A stretch of 64,000 nt of DNA, from NCBI GenBank assembly GCA_036274155.1, contig DASUGH010000183.1:12056-76055 (forward strand), given 5' to 3'. The stretch is from Gp6-AA40 sp036274155. GTDB taxonomy: Bacteria; Acidobacteriota; Vicinamibacteria; Vicinamibacterales; UBA2999. Below are positions 43,544 through 52,078 of this stretch, piece by piece. The position numbers and the translations under genes were made by a program. Numbering within the stretch: the stretch's first letter is position 1; each line of letters starts with the position of its first letter. Below the pieces are notes generated by a model. The model did not search any database and was not told the origin of the DNA. It saw only the letters and a program-made list of their open reading frames with translations.

Positions 43544-43932
43544 CGTCCACCCTCTTTCCGCGCCTTGTCGATCATGTCGGCGATACGGGCCAGCTGTTCG
43601 TCGGAGAGCTTCGCCCCTTCTCCGCCGAGAAGCGCGGCCACGGCCTTCTCGGGGGAGCCGTCGAAGAATGTCTCGACGAGGTGGCGCAGCGCCGATTTCC
43701 GCGCCGCGTGGCGTGCGACTGCCGGGAGATAGACGAAGCGCAATCCGTCGACCTCGTGGCGCACGTGGCCCTTTTCCTCGAGGACGCGCAGCTGCGTGCG
43801 AACCGTGGAGTAGCTCGGTTCACCGGGGAGATCGTCCATGACCTCGGCGGCGGTGGCGCGGCCGCGGCGGAAGAGGATGTCCATGATCTGCCGTTCGCGG
43901 CGGGCGAGGACGGCGTGGAGCGCTTTCGGCAT
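43540..43932 (-). CDS. blaI: BlaI/MecI/CopY-family transcriptional repressor
   Basis: 130 residues with the winged-helix BlaI pattern: ARRERQIMDILFRRGRATAAEVMDDLP then YSTVRTQLRVLEEKGHVRHEVDG, and a helical dimerisation tail (EQLARIADMIDKARKEGGR). BlaI proteins repress their own operon and are cleaved or displaced when the M56 partner is activated. The next gene overlaps by four bases (ATGA), confirming the operon. An inverted repeat 21 bp upstream of the start codon is a good operator candidate. Confidence 0.94.
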   Translation of the reverse strand: MPKALHAVLARRERQIMDILFRRGRATAAEVMDDLPGEPSYSTVRTQLRVLEEKGHVRHEVDGLRFVYLPAVARHAARKSALRHLVETFFDGSPEKAVAALLGGEGAKLSDEQLARIADMIDKARKEGGR

Positions 43933-43952
43933 CTGTTATTTCTCTCGCATCA

Positions 43953-43974
43953 ACGTGCTATATAAATAACACGT
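43953..43974 (-). promoter_or_regulatory. Probable BlaI operator/promoter
   Basis: ACGTG-N12-CACGT with an AT-rich centre (TATATAAATA), located 21 nt upstream of the blaI start in an otherwise GC-rich stretch. The centre, read on the minus strand, also offers a -10-like TATATA, so a repressor bound here would block the promoter. Position and symmetry fit the family; the sequence differs from the classic TACA-N2-TGTA operator. Confidence 0.6.
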
Positions 43975-44018
43975 CTCGCGAGCGGCGTCAACGCCGGAGG
44001 CATCCGCAGTCTTCGCAG

Positions 44019-44038
44019 AACCGGGCTTCAGCCCGGTT
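44019..44038. repeat. CTTCAG-centred palindromic repeat, copy 2
   Basis: AACCGGGCTTCAGCCCGGTT has perfect nine-base arms around TC. It shares CGCAGAACCG and the core with the copy at 33132, so it is a dispersed element rather than a chance hairpin. Confidence 0.75.
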
Positions 44039-44080
44039 CACGGCTGCGTCGTTGACGAGCCACTCACGCGGGCGGCGATA

Positions 44081-44503
44081 ATGACGCCGATGAACCTCAC
44101 CCCCTGCATCAACCTTTCGTTTGACGGCCGATGCGAAGCCGCGTTCCGGTTCTACGAACGCTGCATGAACGGCACGATCACGTTCATGCTCACATACGGA
44201 GAGTCGCCGATGGCCCAGGCCGCCCCGCCCGAGTGGAGCGGCAAGATCGCTCATGCTACGCTGGTCGTCGGCGACACGAGGCTGCAGGGATCGGATCCGG
44301 CGCCCGGCTCATATGAAGCTCCCAGGGGCTTCTGCATCATGCTGAACCCGGCGGAGCAGGATGCCGAACGTCTCTTCACGGACTTGGCGGAAGGCGGGAC
44401 CGTGCACATGCCGCTCCAGCAGACGTTCTGGGCCGCCCGCTTCGGCATGCTGACCGATCGCTTCGGCATCCCCTGGGCAATCAACTGCGAGGCCTCAGCC
44501 TGA
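44081..44503 (+). CDS. VOC-family PhnB-like protein
   Basis: 140 residues: CINLSFDGRCEAAFRFYERCMNG, then MLTYGESPM, GKIAHATLVVGDTRLQGSD, and the C-terminal WAARFGMLTDRFGIPWAINC, matching the PhnB/3-demethylubiquinone-methyltransferase-like glyoxalase-fold family. These are small cytoplasmic proteins mostly without assigned chemistry. Start at 44081 or at the ATG 9 nt later. Monocistronic; convergent with the secreted VOC protein that follows. Confidence 0.9.
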   Translation: MTPMNLTPCINLSFDGRCEAAFRFYERCMNGTITFMLTYGESPMAQAAPPEWSGKIAHATLVVGDTRLQGSDPAPGSYEAPRGFCIMLNPAEQDAERLFTDLAEGGTVHMPLQQTFWAARFGMLTDRFGIPWAINCEASA

Positions 44504-44528
44504 GGCACCCGCCAGATGGCGAGCCGCT

Positions 44529-45626
44529 TCAGCGCGCCGGTGCGGCGATCGTCGGCGCGCAGCCGTCGCAGGGAGCGAACGGCGTGAGGAAGAAGTTGTT
44601 CGGGTCGGCGACGAGCGCGCCCTTGAGGTTGGGCGGGATCGGCACGGCGACTCCTCCCTCTGATACGACCTTCAAACCGGCCTTGCTGATCGCCGTTACG
44701 AGCGCGTCGACGTTCTGCGCCCGCAGCTGAAGCCGCGCGGCGCCGCGATCCTGAATGCGCATGCGCAGAGGTGTACGCTCGACGCCCGTGAACTCGATGA
44801 GCTCGAGCCACAGCGTCGAGCCGGGTGCCTGCACGCGGCTTCGTTTCACTCGTGCCGCGTTCAGGCCGGTGAGCGCCTGGATGCCCTTGTCGGGGCCGAG
44901 GCCGGTCTCGCCTTCGACCGTGAATCCCAGCAGGTCACGATAGAAGCGGACCGTCTCGCCCATGTCGTTCACGGTAATCGACAGGCGCATGTCGATGACA
45001 TCGGTCTCTGGTGGAGCGCTCACCCCTGGTGCTTGCGCCCACTGCCGGAGCTCGACGAACCGGTTATCGATGTCGCGAATCAGAATGGCGCGTTCACCGT
45101 CAGCCAGGTTCACCGGCATGCCCGCGGGAGTCGCAATCGGGATGTTGGCGCGCCGCAGACGCGACAGGATCGCCTCGATGTCGCGTACCACCAACACGAG
45201 CGTCGCCGTGCCCGGATCCTGAACTCGTAACGGGATCGTCCTGTGCGCGACGTCCTGAATCTCCATCACTTCAACGCTGACCCGGGTGCCCGCCACGCGC
45301 GCCGACTGATGGCGTTCTCTCGCGCCGGCGATGTCGAACATCGCAAACAACTGCGGATTCGCTCGGTTGTATGGCCGCTCACCCGACGCGGGGAGTGCCG
45401 GCACCTCCATGCCGAACACGTCGTGATAGAAGGCCAGCGAGCGATCCATGTTCTCGACGAAAGCTGTAAACGTCCCGGTGCCGATGACGGCCCCCTTGCC
45501 GGCGCCGGCGGCTGAGGACGGCGCCTGACCGAGCGTCGTCTCGCGTCCGAGCGTGACGCTCAACAGCCCGGCAGCGACGATGACGAACGACGTGAATCGG
45601 GACATGAATCGAGTACGCGGCTGCAT
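44529..45626 (-). CDS. Secreted two-domain VOC-superfamily protein
   Basis: 365 residues from the ATG at 45624-45626; an ATG at 45603-45605 is equally possible and gives a tighter signal peptide (SRFTSFVIVAAGLLSVTLG). Two glyoxalase-fold modules follow: IGTGTFTAFVENMDRSLAFYHDVFGME and IDMRLSITVNDMGETVRFYRDLLGF, each with metal-ligand-like residues. It is about a third longer than the similar secreted VOC gene at 20465. It is divergent from the secreted unknown at 45734 with a 107-bp shared promoter region. Function unknown. Confidence 0.85.
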   Translation of the reverse strand: MQPRTRFMSRFTSFVIVAAGLLSVTLGRETTLGQAPSSAAGAGKGAVIGTGTFTAFVENMDRSLAFYHDVFGMEVPALPASGERPYNRANPQLFAMFDIAGARERHQSARVAGTRVSVEVMEIQDVAHRTIPLRVQDPGTATLVLVVRDIEAILSRLRRANIPIATPAGMPVNLADGERAILIRDIDNRFVELRQWAQAPGVSAPPETDVIDMRLSITVNDMGETVRFYRDLLGFTVEGETGLGPDKGIQALTGLNAARVKRSRVQAPGSTLWLELIEFTGVERTPLRMRIQDRGAARLQLRAQNVDALVTAISKAGLKVVSEGGVAVPIPPNLKGALVADPNNFFLTPFAPCDGCAPTIAAPAR

Positions 45627-45733
45627 TAGCACGCACGAGCGGTGCGAGCGACAGGCCGGCCGATTGTAGCAGGCAACGGGCGGCTCACGGTCAGATCGGC
45701 TCGTCACCCGTTTTCGTGTGCGACAATCGACGA

Positions 45734-46795
45734 ATGCTCCTGAACGTTCTCGTTCGTCGACGCGGGTTGGATTGCCGGCAACGGCCGAATCGCTGGCTGG
45801 CAGCGGCGCTCACGGTGATCGCGCTGGCACCACCGCTCCTGGCGCAGACGAGTGCTCCCGCGGCACCGGCCGCGTATTCCCCACCGCGCACGCCGTGGGG
45901 TGATCCCGACCTCCAGGGTATCTGGCCGAGCACGCATATGGTGGAAGTGCCGCTCGAACGTCCGGAACGCTTCGGGACGCGCCTGATGCTCACGGATGCG
46001 GAGTTCAAAGAGCTCCAGCAGACGATCGCGCAGCAACGGGCGCTGGCGGTCAAGGACTTCGACGTGACGAACCCCTCGCCGGAACTCCAGGCGCTCGGCG
46101 ATTTCGGCGATGGCACCTCTCCCCCGCCACACTGGCTGGAGCGCGGAGAGCCGTCGCGGCAGTCGTCGCTCATCGTGCTGCCGGCGAACGGCCGCCTGCC
46201 GAAGATGACATCCGAAGGCGAAGCGCACCAGAAAGACGTGCGGACCACGTATGTGCAGCGCAGCAATTTTTCGCGCCCCGACGACCTCGGACCCTACGAC
46301 CGCTGCATCTCGCGCGGCATCGTGGGGTCGATGATGCCGGTCGTCTACAACACCGGCACCGAGATCATGCAGACACCCGGGTCCGTCGTGCTGCGGCACG
46401 AGATGATTCACGAGACCCGCGTCGTCCCGCTCGACGGCCGCGCGCATCTCTCGCCTGCGATCAAGAGCTACATGGGCAATTCGCGCGGGCGGTGGGACGG
46501 CAACACGCTGGTCGTCAGGACGGTCGGGGTCAATGGACGCAACGGCCTCGACGGCAACGGGCAGCTGCTGCTCACGAGCGACCGGGCCGAGTTCATCGAG
46601 CGGTTCACGCCTATCGGGCCCGACACGCTGCAGTACGAGGTGACGATCACCGACCCCGCCACCTGGACCGCGCCGGTGAGGATCTCGTTCCCGCTCCGGC
46701 GGCAATCCGATTACCAGCTGCTCGAATACGCCTGCCACGAAGGGAACTATTCAATCCGCAACACGCTGTCGGGATCGCGGGCGGAGGAGAAATAG
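45734..46795 (+). CDS. Secreted acidobacterial protein of unknown function
   Basis: 353 residues from the ATG at 45734, with a signal peptide (WLAAALTVIALAPPLLA-Q). The mature protein opens PPRTPWGDPDLQGIWPSTHM, a start that I recognise from many secreted hypothetical proteins in Acidobacteriota, and has conserved-looking blocks GPYDRCISRGIVGSMMPVVYN, RHEMIHETRVVPLDGR, and SRGRWDGNTLVVRT. The His/Glu-rich RHEMIHETR could bind metal. No known domain assigned. Divergent from a VOC protein. Confidence 0.8.
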   Translation: MLLNVLVRRRGLDCRQRPNRWLAAALTVIALAPPLLAQTSAPAAPAAYSPPRTPWGDPDLQGIWPSTHMVEVPLERPERFGTRLMLTDAEFKELQQTIAQQRALAVKDFDVTNPSPELQALGDFGDGTSPPPHWLERGEPSRQSSLIVLPANGRLPKMTSEGEAHQKDVRTTYVQRSNFSRPDDLGPYDRCISRGIVGSMMPVVYNTGTEIMQTPGSVVLRHEMIHETRVVPLDGRAHLSPAIKSYMGNSRGRWDGNTLVVRTVGVNGRNGLDGNGQLLLTSDRAEFIERFTPIGPDTLQYEVTITDPATWTAPVRISFPLRRQSDYQLLEYACHEGNYSIRNTLSGSRAEEK

Positions 46796-46871
46796 GCATC
46801 ACTTCGCGCGCGTCCAGGACGTCTTCAGGTATGCCGCCGCGCGGCCGCGTCCCCGGGCCCGAACCTGGCGC

Positions 46872-48671
46872 ATGAGCACCCCTCTCGAAGACTACGCGCT
46901 CATCGGCGATTGTGAGACCGCCGCGCTCGTCTCGCGCGCCGGCTCCATCGACTGGCTCTGCTGGCCCCGGTTCGATTCGGGAGCCTGTTTCGCGGCGCTG
47001 CTCGGTGGGCCGGAGCACGGCCGCTGGCTGATCGCGACGCTCGATCCGGAACCGCGAACCGTCCGCCGCTACGTGGACAAGACACTCGTCCTCGAGACAC
47101 GGATGGAGACGCAGGAAGGCGCCGCCACCATCATCGACTTCATGCCGCCGCGCGGCCGGAACTCGGACATCGTCCGCATCGTGCGCGGCGAGCGTGGTCG
47201 GGTGCGCATGCGAACCGAGCTGGTGCTCCGCTTCGACTACGGCCGGACGGTACCGTGGGTGAACCGTCTCCCTGACGGCACTCTGCGCGCCATCGCCGGC
47301 CCCGACATGGTCGTGCTCCACACGCCGGTGCCGCTGCGTGGCAAGGATCTCACAACCGTCGCCGAGTTCGATGTGACCGAGGGTCAGACCGTCCCGTTCG
47401 TGCTGACGCACGGGTTCTCGCATCTTCCGCCGCCGGCGCCAATCGATGCCGCTTCCTCTCTCGAAGCGACCGTGTCGTTCTGGACCGGGTGGGCCGATCA
47501 GAACGAGTCGCACGGCGAGTGGGCGGATGCCGTGGTCCGATCGCTGATCACGCTCAAGGCGCTCACCTACGCGCCGACCGGCGGCATGGTCGCCGCGCCG
47601 ACGACGTCGGTGCCCGAGCAGATCGGAGGCACGCGGAACTGGGATTACCGCTTCTGCTGGCTGCGGGATGCCACCCTCACGCTCCTGGCGCTGATGAATG
47701 CCGGCTACTACGACGAAGCACGCGCGTGGCGCGACTGGCTGTTGCGCGCGGCCGCCGGTGCGCCCGCGCAGCTCCAGATCATGTACGGCCTCGCCGGCGA
47801 GCGGCGTCTCACGGAGCTGGAGCTCCCATGGCTGCCCGGATACGCCGGCTCCCGGCCCGTCCGCATCGGCAACGCTGCCCACCATCAGCTGCAACTCGAC
47901 GTGTTCGGCGAGGTCATCGATGCGCTCCATCAGGCGCGCTGCGGCGGTCTCACGCCGAGGGATGCCGACTGGGCGTTTCAGCGCGCCCTGATCGAACACC
48001 TGGAAAGGATCTGGGATCGGCCGGATGAGGGGCTGTGGGAGGTTCGTGGCGAGCGGCGGCATTTCACTCATTCCAAGGTCATGGCCTGGCTCGCCTTCGA
48101 CCGCGGCATCCAGGCGATGGAAGCTCACAATCTGCGGGGACCAGTGGAGCGCTGGCGGGTGCTCCGCGACACCATCCACGAAGAGGTCTGCAGCCGCGGA
48201 TTCAACCGGGAGATCGGAAGCTTCGTCCAGTCGTACGGATCCCGCGAGCTCGACGCCAGCCTGCTGCTGCTGCCGACGTTCGGCTTCCTTCCGGCACACG
48301 ATCCGCGCATCCGCGCAACGGTCGAGGCGATTGAACAGCGGCTGTTGGTGGACGGATTTGTTCTACGCTACGACACCGCCACCGGCACCGACGGCCTGCC
48401 GCAGGGGGAAGGCGCATTCCTCGCCTGCAGCTTCTGGCTGGCGGATGCCTATTCGATGCTGGGCCGCGCCGACGAGGCTCGTCGGCTGTTCGAGCGGCTC
48501 CTGGATCTGCGCAACGACGTGGGCCTCCTGGCGGAAGAGTACGATGCGGCGGCGCGGCGGCTGGTCGGCAACTTTCCGCAGGCGTTCTCGCACGTCTCGC
48601 TCGTGACGACGGCGCACAATCTGTCACGGACGAAGAAGCCGACCGAGCAGCGCGCTACGTCGTCCCGCTGA
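46872..48671 (+). CDS. Glycoside hydrolase family 15 (glucoamylase/trehalase type)
   Basis: 599 residues without a signal peptide. The N-terminal beta-sandwich begins with the GH15 signature EDYALIGDCETAALVSRAGSIDWLCWPRFDSGACFA. The (alpha/alpha)6 catalytic domain carries GTRNWDYRFCWLRDATLTL and, near the end, DGLPQGEGAFLACSFWLADAY with the second catalytic Glu region. Bacterial cytoplasmic members are often alpha,alpha-trehalases or glucoamylases; the sequence does not decide. It stands alone: 76 bp after the secreted unknown and convergent with the small protein at 48712. Confidence 0.94.
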   Translation: MSTPLEDYALIGDCETAALVSRAGSIDWLCWPRFDSGACFAALLGGPEHGRWLIATLDPEPRTVRRYVDKTLVLETRMETQEGAATIIDFMPPRGRNSDIVRIVRGERGRVRMRTELVLRFDYGRTVPWVNRLPDGTLRAIAGPDMVVLHTPVPLRGKDLTTVAEFDVTEGQTVPFVLTHGFSHLPPPAPIDAASSLEATVSFWTGWADQNESHGEWADAVVRSLITLKALTYAPTGGMVAAPTTSVPEQIGGTRNWDYRFCWLRDATLTLLALMNAGYYDEARAWRDWLLRAAAGAPAQLQIMYGLAGERRLTELELPWLPGYAGSRPVRIGNAAHHQLQLDVFGEVIDALHQARCGGLTPRDADWAFQRALIEHLERIWDRPDEGLWEVRGERRHFTHSKVMAWLAFDRGIQAMEAHNLRGPVERWRVLRDTIHEEVCSRGFNREIGSFVQSYGSRELDASLLLLPTFGFLPAHDPRIRATVEAIEQRLLVDGFVLRYDTATGTDGLPQGEGAFLACSFWLADAYSMLGRADEARRLFERLLDLRNDVGLLAEEYDAAARRLVGNFPQAFSHVSLVTTAHNLSRTKKPTEQRATSSR

Positions 48672-48711
48672 CCGGTGTGCGCGATCGAACGAGCGGCGCT
48701 GGCCGCAACGT

Positions 48712-48987
48712 TCAGGACCTTCGATCGAACTCTTCCTGCGTGCGTGGCGCACCGGGCAGCTGCCGATCCAGTGACTCGCGATAGCGCACGCATCCTCGCA
48801 GAAACTGCGGCCAGGCGGGAATTGCCGGAATCGGATCGCTCTGTTCGGGGAGAAGGCCCCAGAGCTTGGGGTGATGCCAGCAGAGATCGTGTCCTGAACT
48901 GTCACGATGCTCGCGGATGCCGGCACGCAGCCGCCGGATTTCGGCGATGAGCGCTTCCCGATCGAGTTGCGCGAGATCTTCGTCCAT
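48712..48987 (-). CDS. Small conserved protein of unknown function
   Basis: 91 residues from the ATG at 48985-48987. The acidic helical N-terminus LDREALIAEIRRLRAGIREHRDSSGHDLCWHHPKLWGLLPEQ contains a Cys/His/Trp-rich motif (HDLCWHHPKLWGLLPE) that I have seen in small proteins of proteobacteria and others. The rest is PAIPAWPQFLRGCVRYRESLDRQL. Function unknown; the CWHH group could bind metal. Isolated, convergent with GH15. Confidence 0.7.
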   Translation of the reverse strand: MDEDLAQLDREALIAEIRRLRAGIREHRDSSGHDLCWHHPKLWGLLPEQSDPIPAIPAWPQFLRGCVRYRESLDRQLPGAPRTQEEFDRRS

Positions 48988-49335
48988 TGATGTCACTCCG
49001 ATCCGGGAGCGTCGCGCCGAGCGCACAGATGGCGCCCTCCGCTCCCTGATTGCAGCAGAGGCGACGGCCGTTGCGCGAGGTTGAACCGCTCAATGGGGCG
49101 CCACGGTCGAGTGAAGCTGCCAACCCGGGCAGGCAAGGTTTGCACCAGCTCTCGGCAGGTCCAATCGAGTGGCGACAACACACAAGCCCAACGGCGCCGA
49201 CTGCCGATCGAAGGGAGAGGAGGTCCGTGGGCGGGAAGACTCAACTGGAATGCCGGTTGTCAAGACGAGCTCGTCGCAACCGTTAACACACAGCCTTGGT
49301 GTCGCGTTGGCATCACCATCGCTTGCCCTCTCCCC
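48988..49335. other. Intergenic region between the small protein and type II GAPDH
   Basis: 348 bp. An upstream in-frame extension of GAPDH exists from 49081 but has no protein-like character. An AGGAGG at 49218-49223 precedes a 19-codon frame (49227-49286), a possible leader peptide but more likely chance. Otherwise nothing recognisable. Confidence 0.45.
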
Positions 49336-50376
49336 ATGTCCAAACCTCAGAAGATCAAGGTTGCCGTCAACGGTTACGGTGTCATCGGTAAACGCGTCGC
49401 CGCAGCAGTAGTCAGCCAGCAGGACATGTCTCTCGTCGGCGTCTCCGACGTGGTCACAGACTGGCGAGCCAGGGTGATCGTCCGGAAGGGATACCCGCTG
49501 TTCGCGGCTACCATCGAGAGTGCCACCACGATGCAGACAGCCGGCCTCCAGGTCACTGGAACACTGGAGGATCTGGTTGGTGTGGCCGAGGTGGTTGTCG
49601 ACTGCACGCCGAAGCGGATTGCCAGCGGGAACGTCGAACTCTACCGCCGCCGGGGTGTGAAATTCATTCTCCAGGGCGGCGAGAAACACGCGGCCACCGG
49701 TCATTCGTTCGTCGCCGAGTCGAATTATGCGAGTGCCGTCGGCCGTGACGCCACGCGTGTCGTGTCCTGCAACACGACTTCGGTGGTTCGGACGCTCACG
49801 GCGCTCAAGCGGGCCGGCCTGCTGAGGCGGGCTCGAGGCACGCTGTTGCGGCGCGCCACCGACCCCTGGGAGAGTCACACCAGCGGGATCATGAACACTC
49901 TGGTCCCGGAGCCCGAGATCCCGAGCCATCAGGGGCCGGACGCACAAACCGTCGATCCCGAGCTGGACGTGGTCACAATGGCAGTGAAGGTGCCGGAGAC
50001 GCTGGCACATCTGCACTACTGGTCAGTGCAGATGACGAGGAAGGCGAGCGCAGCTGAAGTGCTCCAGGCGTTCTCGAGCTCGTCGCGAATTGCCCTCATT
50101 CGGACCGGCGAGGGTCTCGTTGCCCTCAATTCGGTGAAAGAGCTGATGGCCGACCAGGGACGACCACACGCCAACCTGTACGAGGTGGCCCTCTGGGCCG
50201 ACATGCTGCGCGTGCAGGGCGACGAGCTGTTCTATGCGTACATGGTGGACAACCAGGCGATCGTCATCCCGGAGACGATTGATGCGATCCGCGCGCTGAC
50301 GGGTACTATCCCGAGCGCGAACGAATCGATTCTGCGGACGAACGCGGCACTCGGTATCGAGACGGCGCTCGTCTGA
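49336..50376 (+). CDS. Type II (archaeal-type) glyceraldehyde-3-phosphate dehydrogenase
   Basis: 346 residues. The N-terminal Rossmann fold has VAVNGYGVIGKRVAAAV, and the catalytic Cys145 lies in RVVSCNTTSVVR, the pattern of the archaeal GAPDH family, quite unlike the bacterial SCTTN motif. Blocks HSFVAESNYASA and the C-terminal NLYEVALWADMLRVQGDELFYAYMVDNQAIVIPETIDAIRAL also match. The enzyme oxidises glyceraldehyde 3-phosphate with NAD(P)+ and phosphate. The start ATG has no Shine-Dalgarno, and the gene may be a horizontal acquisition. An NDH-2-like gene follows 28 bp later and is probably co-transcribed. Confidence 0.92.
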   Translation: MSKPQKIKVAVNGYGVIGKRVAAAVVSQQDMSLVGVSDVVTDWRARVIVRKGYPLFAATIESATTMQTAGLQVTGTLEDLVGVAEVVVDCTPKRIASGNVELYRRRGVKFILQGGEKHAATGHSFVAESNYASAVGRDATRVVSCNTTSVVRTLTALKRAGLLRRARGTLLRRATDPWESHTSGIMNTLVPEPEIPSHQGPDAQTVDPELDVVTMAVKVPETLAHLHYWSVQMTRKASAAEVLQAFSSSSRIALIRTGEGLVALNSVKELMADQGRPHANLYEVALWADMLRVQGDELFYAYMVDNQAIVIPETIDAIRALTGTIPSANESILRTNAALGIETALV

Positions 50377-50404
50377 ACCGGGCGGGGCCGACCGAGGAAG
50401 CTCT

Positions 50405-51700
50405 ATGCGGATTGTCGTGCTGGGTGGCGGCTTCGGTGGTGTGACGACGGCTCGTCACCTGGAGCGCGAGTTGCGATCGCATCCCGACATCGAAATCACC
50501 CTCGTGAGCCGCGAGAACTTCTTCGTGCTCACACCCTTCCTTTTCGAGGCCTGCAGCGGCAGGCTGGAGCTTCGCCACTGCGCGCAGCCGATCCGAGCGG
50601 CGCTTCGGCGGAGCCGCTTCGTCGAGGCCCTGGTCGAAGGCGTGGACGTGGACCGTCGTCTCGTTCGCGCAGTCGCAGCGGAGAACAACGCCTACGAGCT
50701 GCCCTACGACCATCTCGTCGTGGCGCTCGGGGCATCCACCAACGAGCGGCAGATTCCCGGCTCGGCGAACGCCTTCACGTTCAAGACCATGGCCGATGCG
50801 CTCGTGTTGAGGAATCACCTCATCGAACAGCTCGAACGCGCCGACGCCGCCTCCGATTCGACGACGCGTCGCGGCTGTTTGACCGTCATCGTGATCGGCG
50901 GCGGACTCGTCGGCGTCGAACTGCTCGGCGAATTGACCGCGTTCGCCGACGACGTGCTGCGCTTCTATCCTCGCATCCGCCGCAGCGAGCTTCGCTTTCT
51001 GCTGTTCGAGGCCGGCGGTCGCATCCTGCCGGAGATCGACGCGGCGCTGGCAGTGGTTGCCGCTCGCGTGCTCCAGCGGCGCGGCGCTGACGTCCGCGTC
51101 GCCACTCCCGTCCGCTCGATCGAGGCCGGTCGTGTACACCTGGCGACAGAGACCGTCGCGGCCAGCACGATCGTGCTGACGGCGGGCATCGTGCCCAGCG
51201 CCGTCGCGAGTGCGATAGCAGTCGGGCGCGATCAGCGGGGCCGCATCGCCGTCGAGGGGACGATGCGCAGCCGCAGCCACCCGGACGTCTGGGCGCTCGG
51301 CGACTGCGCCGCCATTCCGGGTCCGGATGGCCGCCCGTATCCGGCGCTCGCCCAGCACACCGTCCGCGAGGCCAGGCATCTCGCGCGCAACATCCGAGCA
51401 GCAGTCGAGGGGCGCACCCCGGCGCCGTTCGTCTTCCACCCGCTCGGCACCATGGCGTCGCTCGGGCACACGCGCGCAGTCGCCCGGGTGTTCGGCGTGC
51501 GTCTCACGGGTTTCCCGGCCTGGTGGCTTCGGCGGACCTACTATCTGTTCCAGATGCCGCGCTGGGACCGGCGCCTCCGCATCGTCCTCGACTGGACAGT
51601 CGGCCTGTTCTTCAGACCGGACATTACCAAGGTGGAATTGCGCGTGGAGCGTGAGCAGGTCCACAAGGTAAGGGAGACAGCAGGCGCGATCCCGCACTGA
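50405..51700 (+). CDS. NDH-2-like FAD/NAD(P)-dependent oxidoreductase
   Basis: 431 residues. The N-terminal FAD-binding motif is IVVLGGGFGGVTTARHLE, the second dinucleotide fold has VIVIGGGLVGVELLGELTAF, and the FAD-contact segment VWALGDCAAIPGPDG comes later. The C-terminal part (FPAWWLRRTYYLFQMPRWDRRLRIVLDWTVGLFFRPDI) contains an amphipathic helix typical of membrane-bound NADH:quinone oxidoreductases. It should oxidise NADH and reduce quinone without proton pumping. Good ribosome-binding site GAGGAAG before the ATG; 28 bp after the type II GAPDH, so the two may be linked by NADH turnover. Confidence 0.9.
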   Translation: MRIVVLGGGFGGVTTARHLERELRSHPDIEITLVSRENFFVLTPFLFEACSGRLELRHCAQPIRAALRRSRFVEALVEGVDVDRRLVRAVAAENNAYELPYDHLVVALGASTNERQIPGSANAFTFKTMADALVLRNHLIEQLERADAASDSTTRRGCLTVIVIGGGLVGVELLGELTAFADDVLRFYPRIRRSELRFLLFEAGGRILPEIDAALAVVAARVLQRRGADVRVATPVRSIEAGRVHLATETVAASTIVLTAGIVPSAVASAIAVGRDQRGRIAVEGTMRSRSHPDVWALGDCAAIPGPDGRPYPALAQHTVREARHLARNIRAAVEGRTPAPFVFHPLGTMASLGHTRAVARVFGVRLTGFPAWWLRRTYYLFQMPRWDRRLRIVLDWTVGLFFRPDITKVELRVEREQVHKVRETAGAIPH

Positions 51701-51751
51701 CGGCATTCCTGATATCAGGAGCCGCGACACCGCTCGTGTGAACCTCTTCGC

Positions 51752-52078
51752 CTAGGGAGACAGCCGGCCGCCGAGAATTCTCAGCACGGCCCCGACGCCG
51801 GATGGTGTCCCGGGCATCACTGCCGGCAGCACGAGGAGGGCGGCGACCGCGCCGAGCGCAAGCATCCAGAACCGTTCGACGTCGGCCGCCATCCAGGCAT
51901 CGAGTGCAGGAGCGCTCACGGCTGCAAGCATGGCTGCCGCTGCCACTGCGAGGGTGACTCGGCGCCTGAAGCGTACGCGCTCGAGCCGTACGAGCACCTC
52001 CAGGCGGAAGAGTGCATCGCGCGCGGGAGGCGCGTCGGCGTTCAGTGCCGCACTCACGCGAGTCTCCAGATCACTCAT
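51752..52078 (-). CDS. Small membrane protein, probable anti-sigma partner
   Basis: 108 residues. A charged N-terminal region (LETRVSAALNADAPPARDALFRLEVLVRLERVRFRR) precedes two membrane helices (about 42-60 and 72-88). It overlaps the upstream sigma gene by four bases, the position of an anti-sigma factor. There is no zinc motif. Last gene of the leftward ECF operon. Confidence 0.75.
   Translation of the reverse strand: MSDLETRVSAALNADAPPARDALFRLEVLVRLERVRFRRRVTLAVAAAAMLAAVSAPALDAWMAADVERFWMLALGAVAALLVLPAVMPGTPSGVGAVLRILGGRLSP

Noticed and set aside
46647..48299. 550-codon minus-strand frame over the GH15 gene
   Set aside because: Antisense shadow of a strongly recognisable enzyme; no protein-like pattern.
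49227..49286. 19-codon leader peptide before the type II GAPDH
   Set aside because: AGGAGG lies only 3 nt from the GTG, the peptide is Arg-rich and unremarkable, and no attenuator-like structure was seen.
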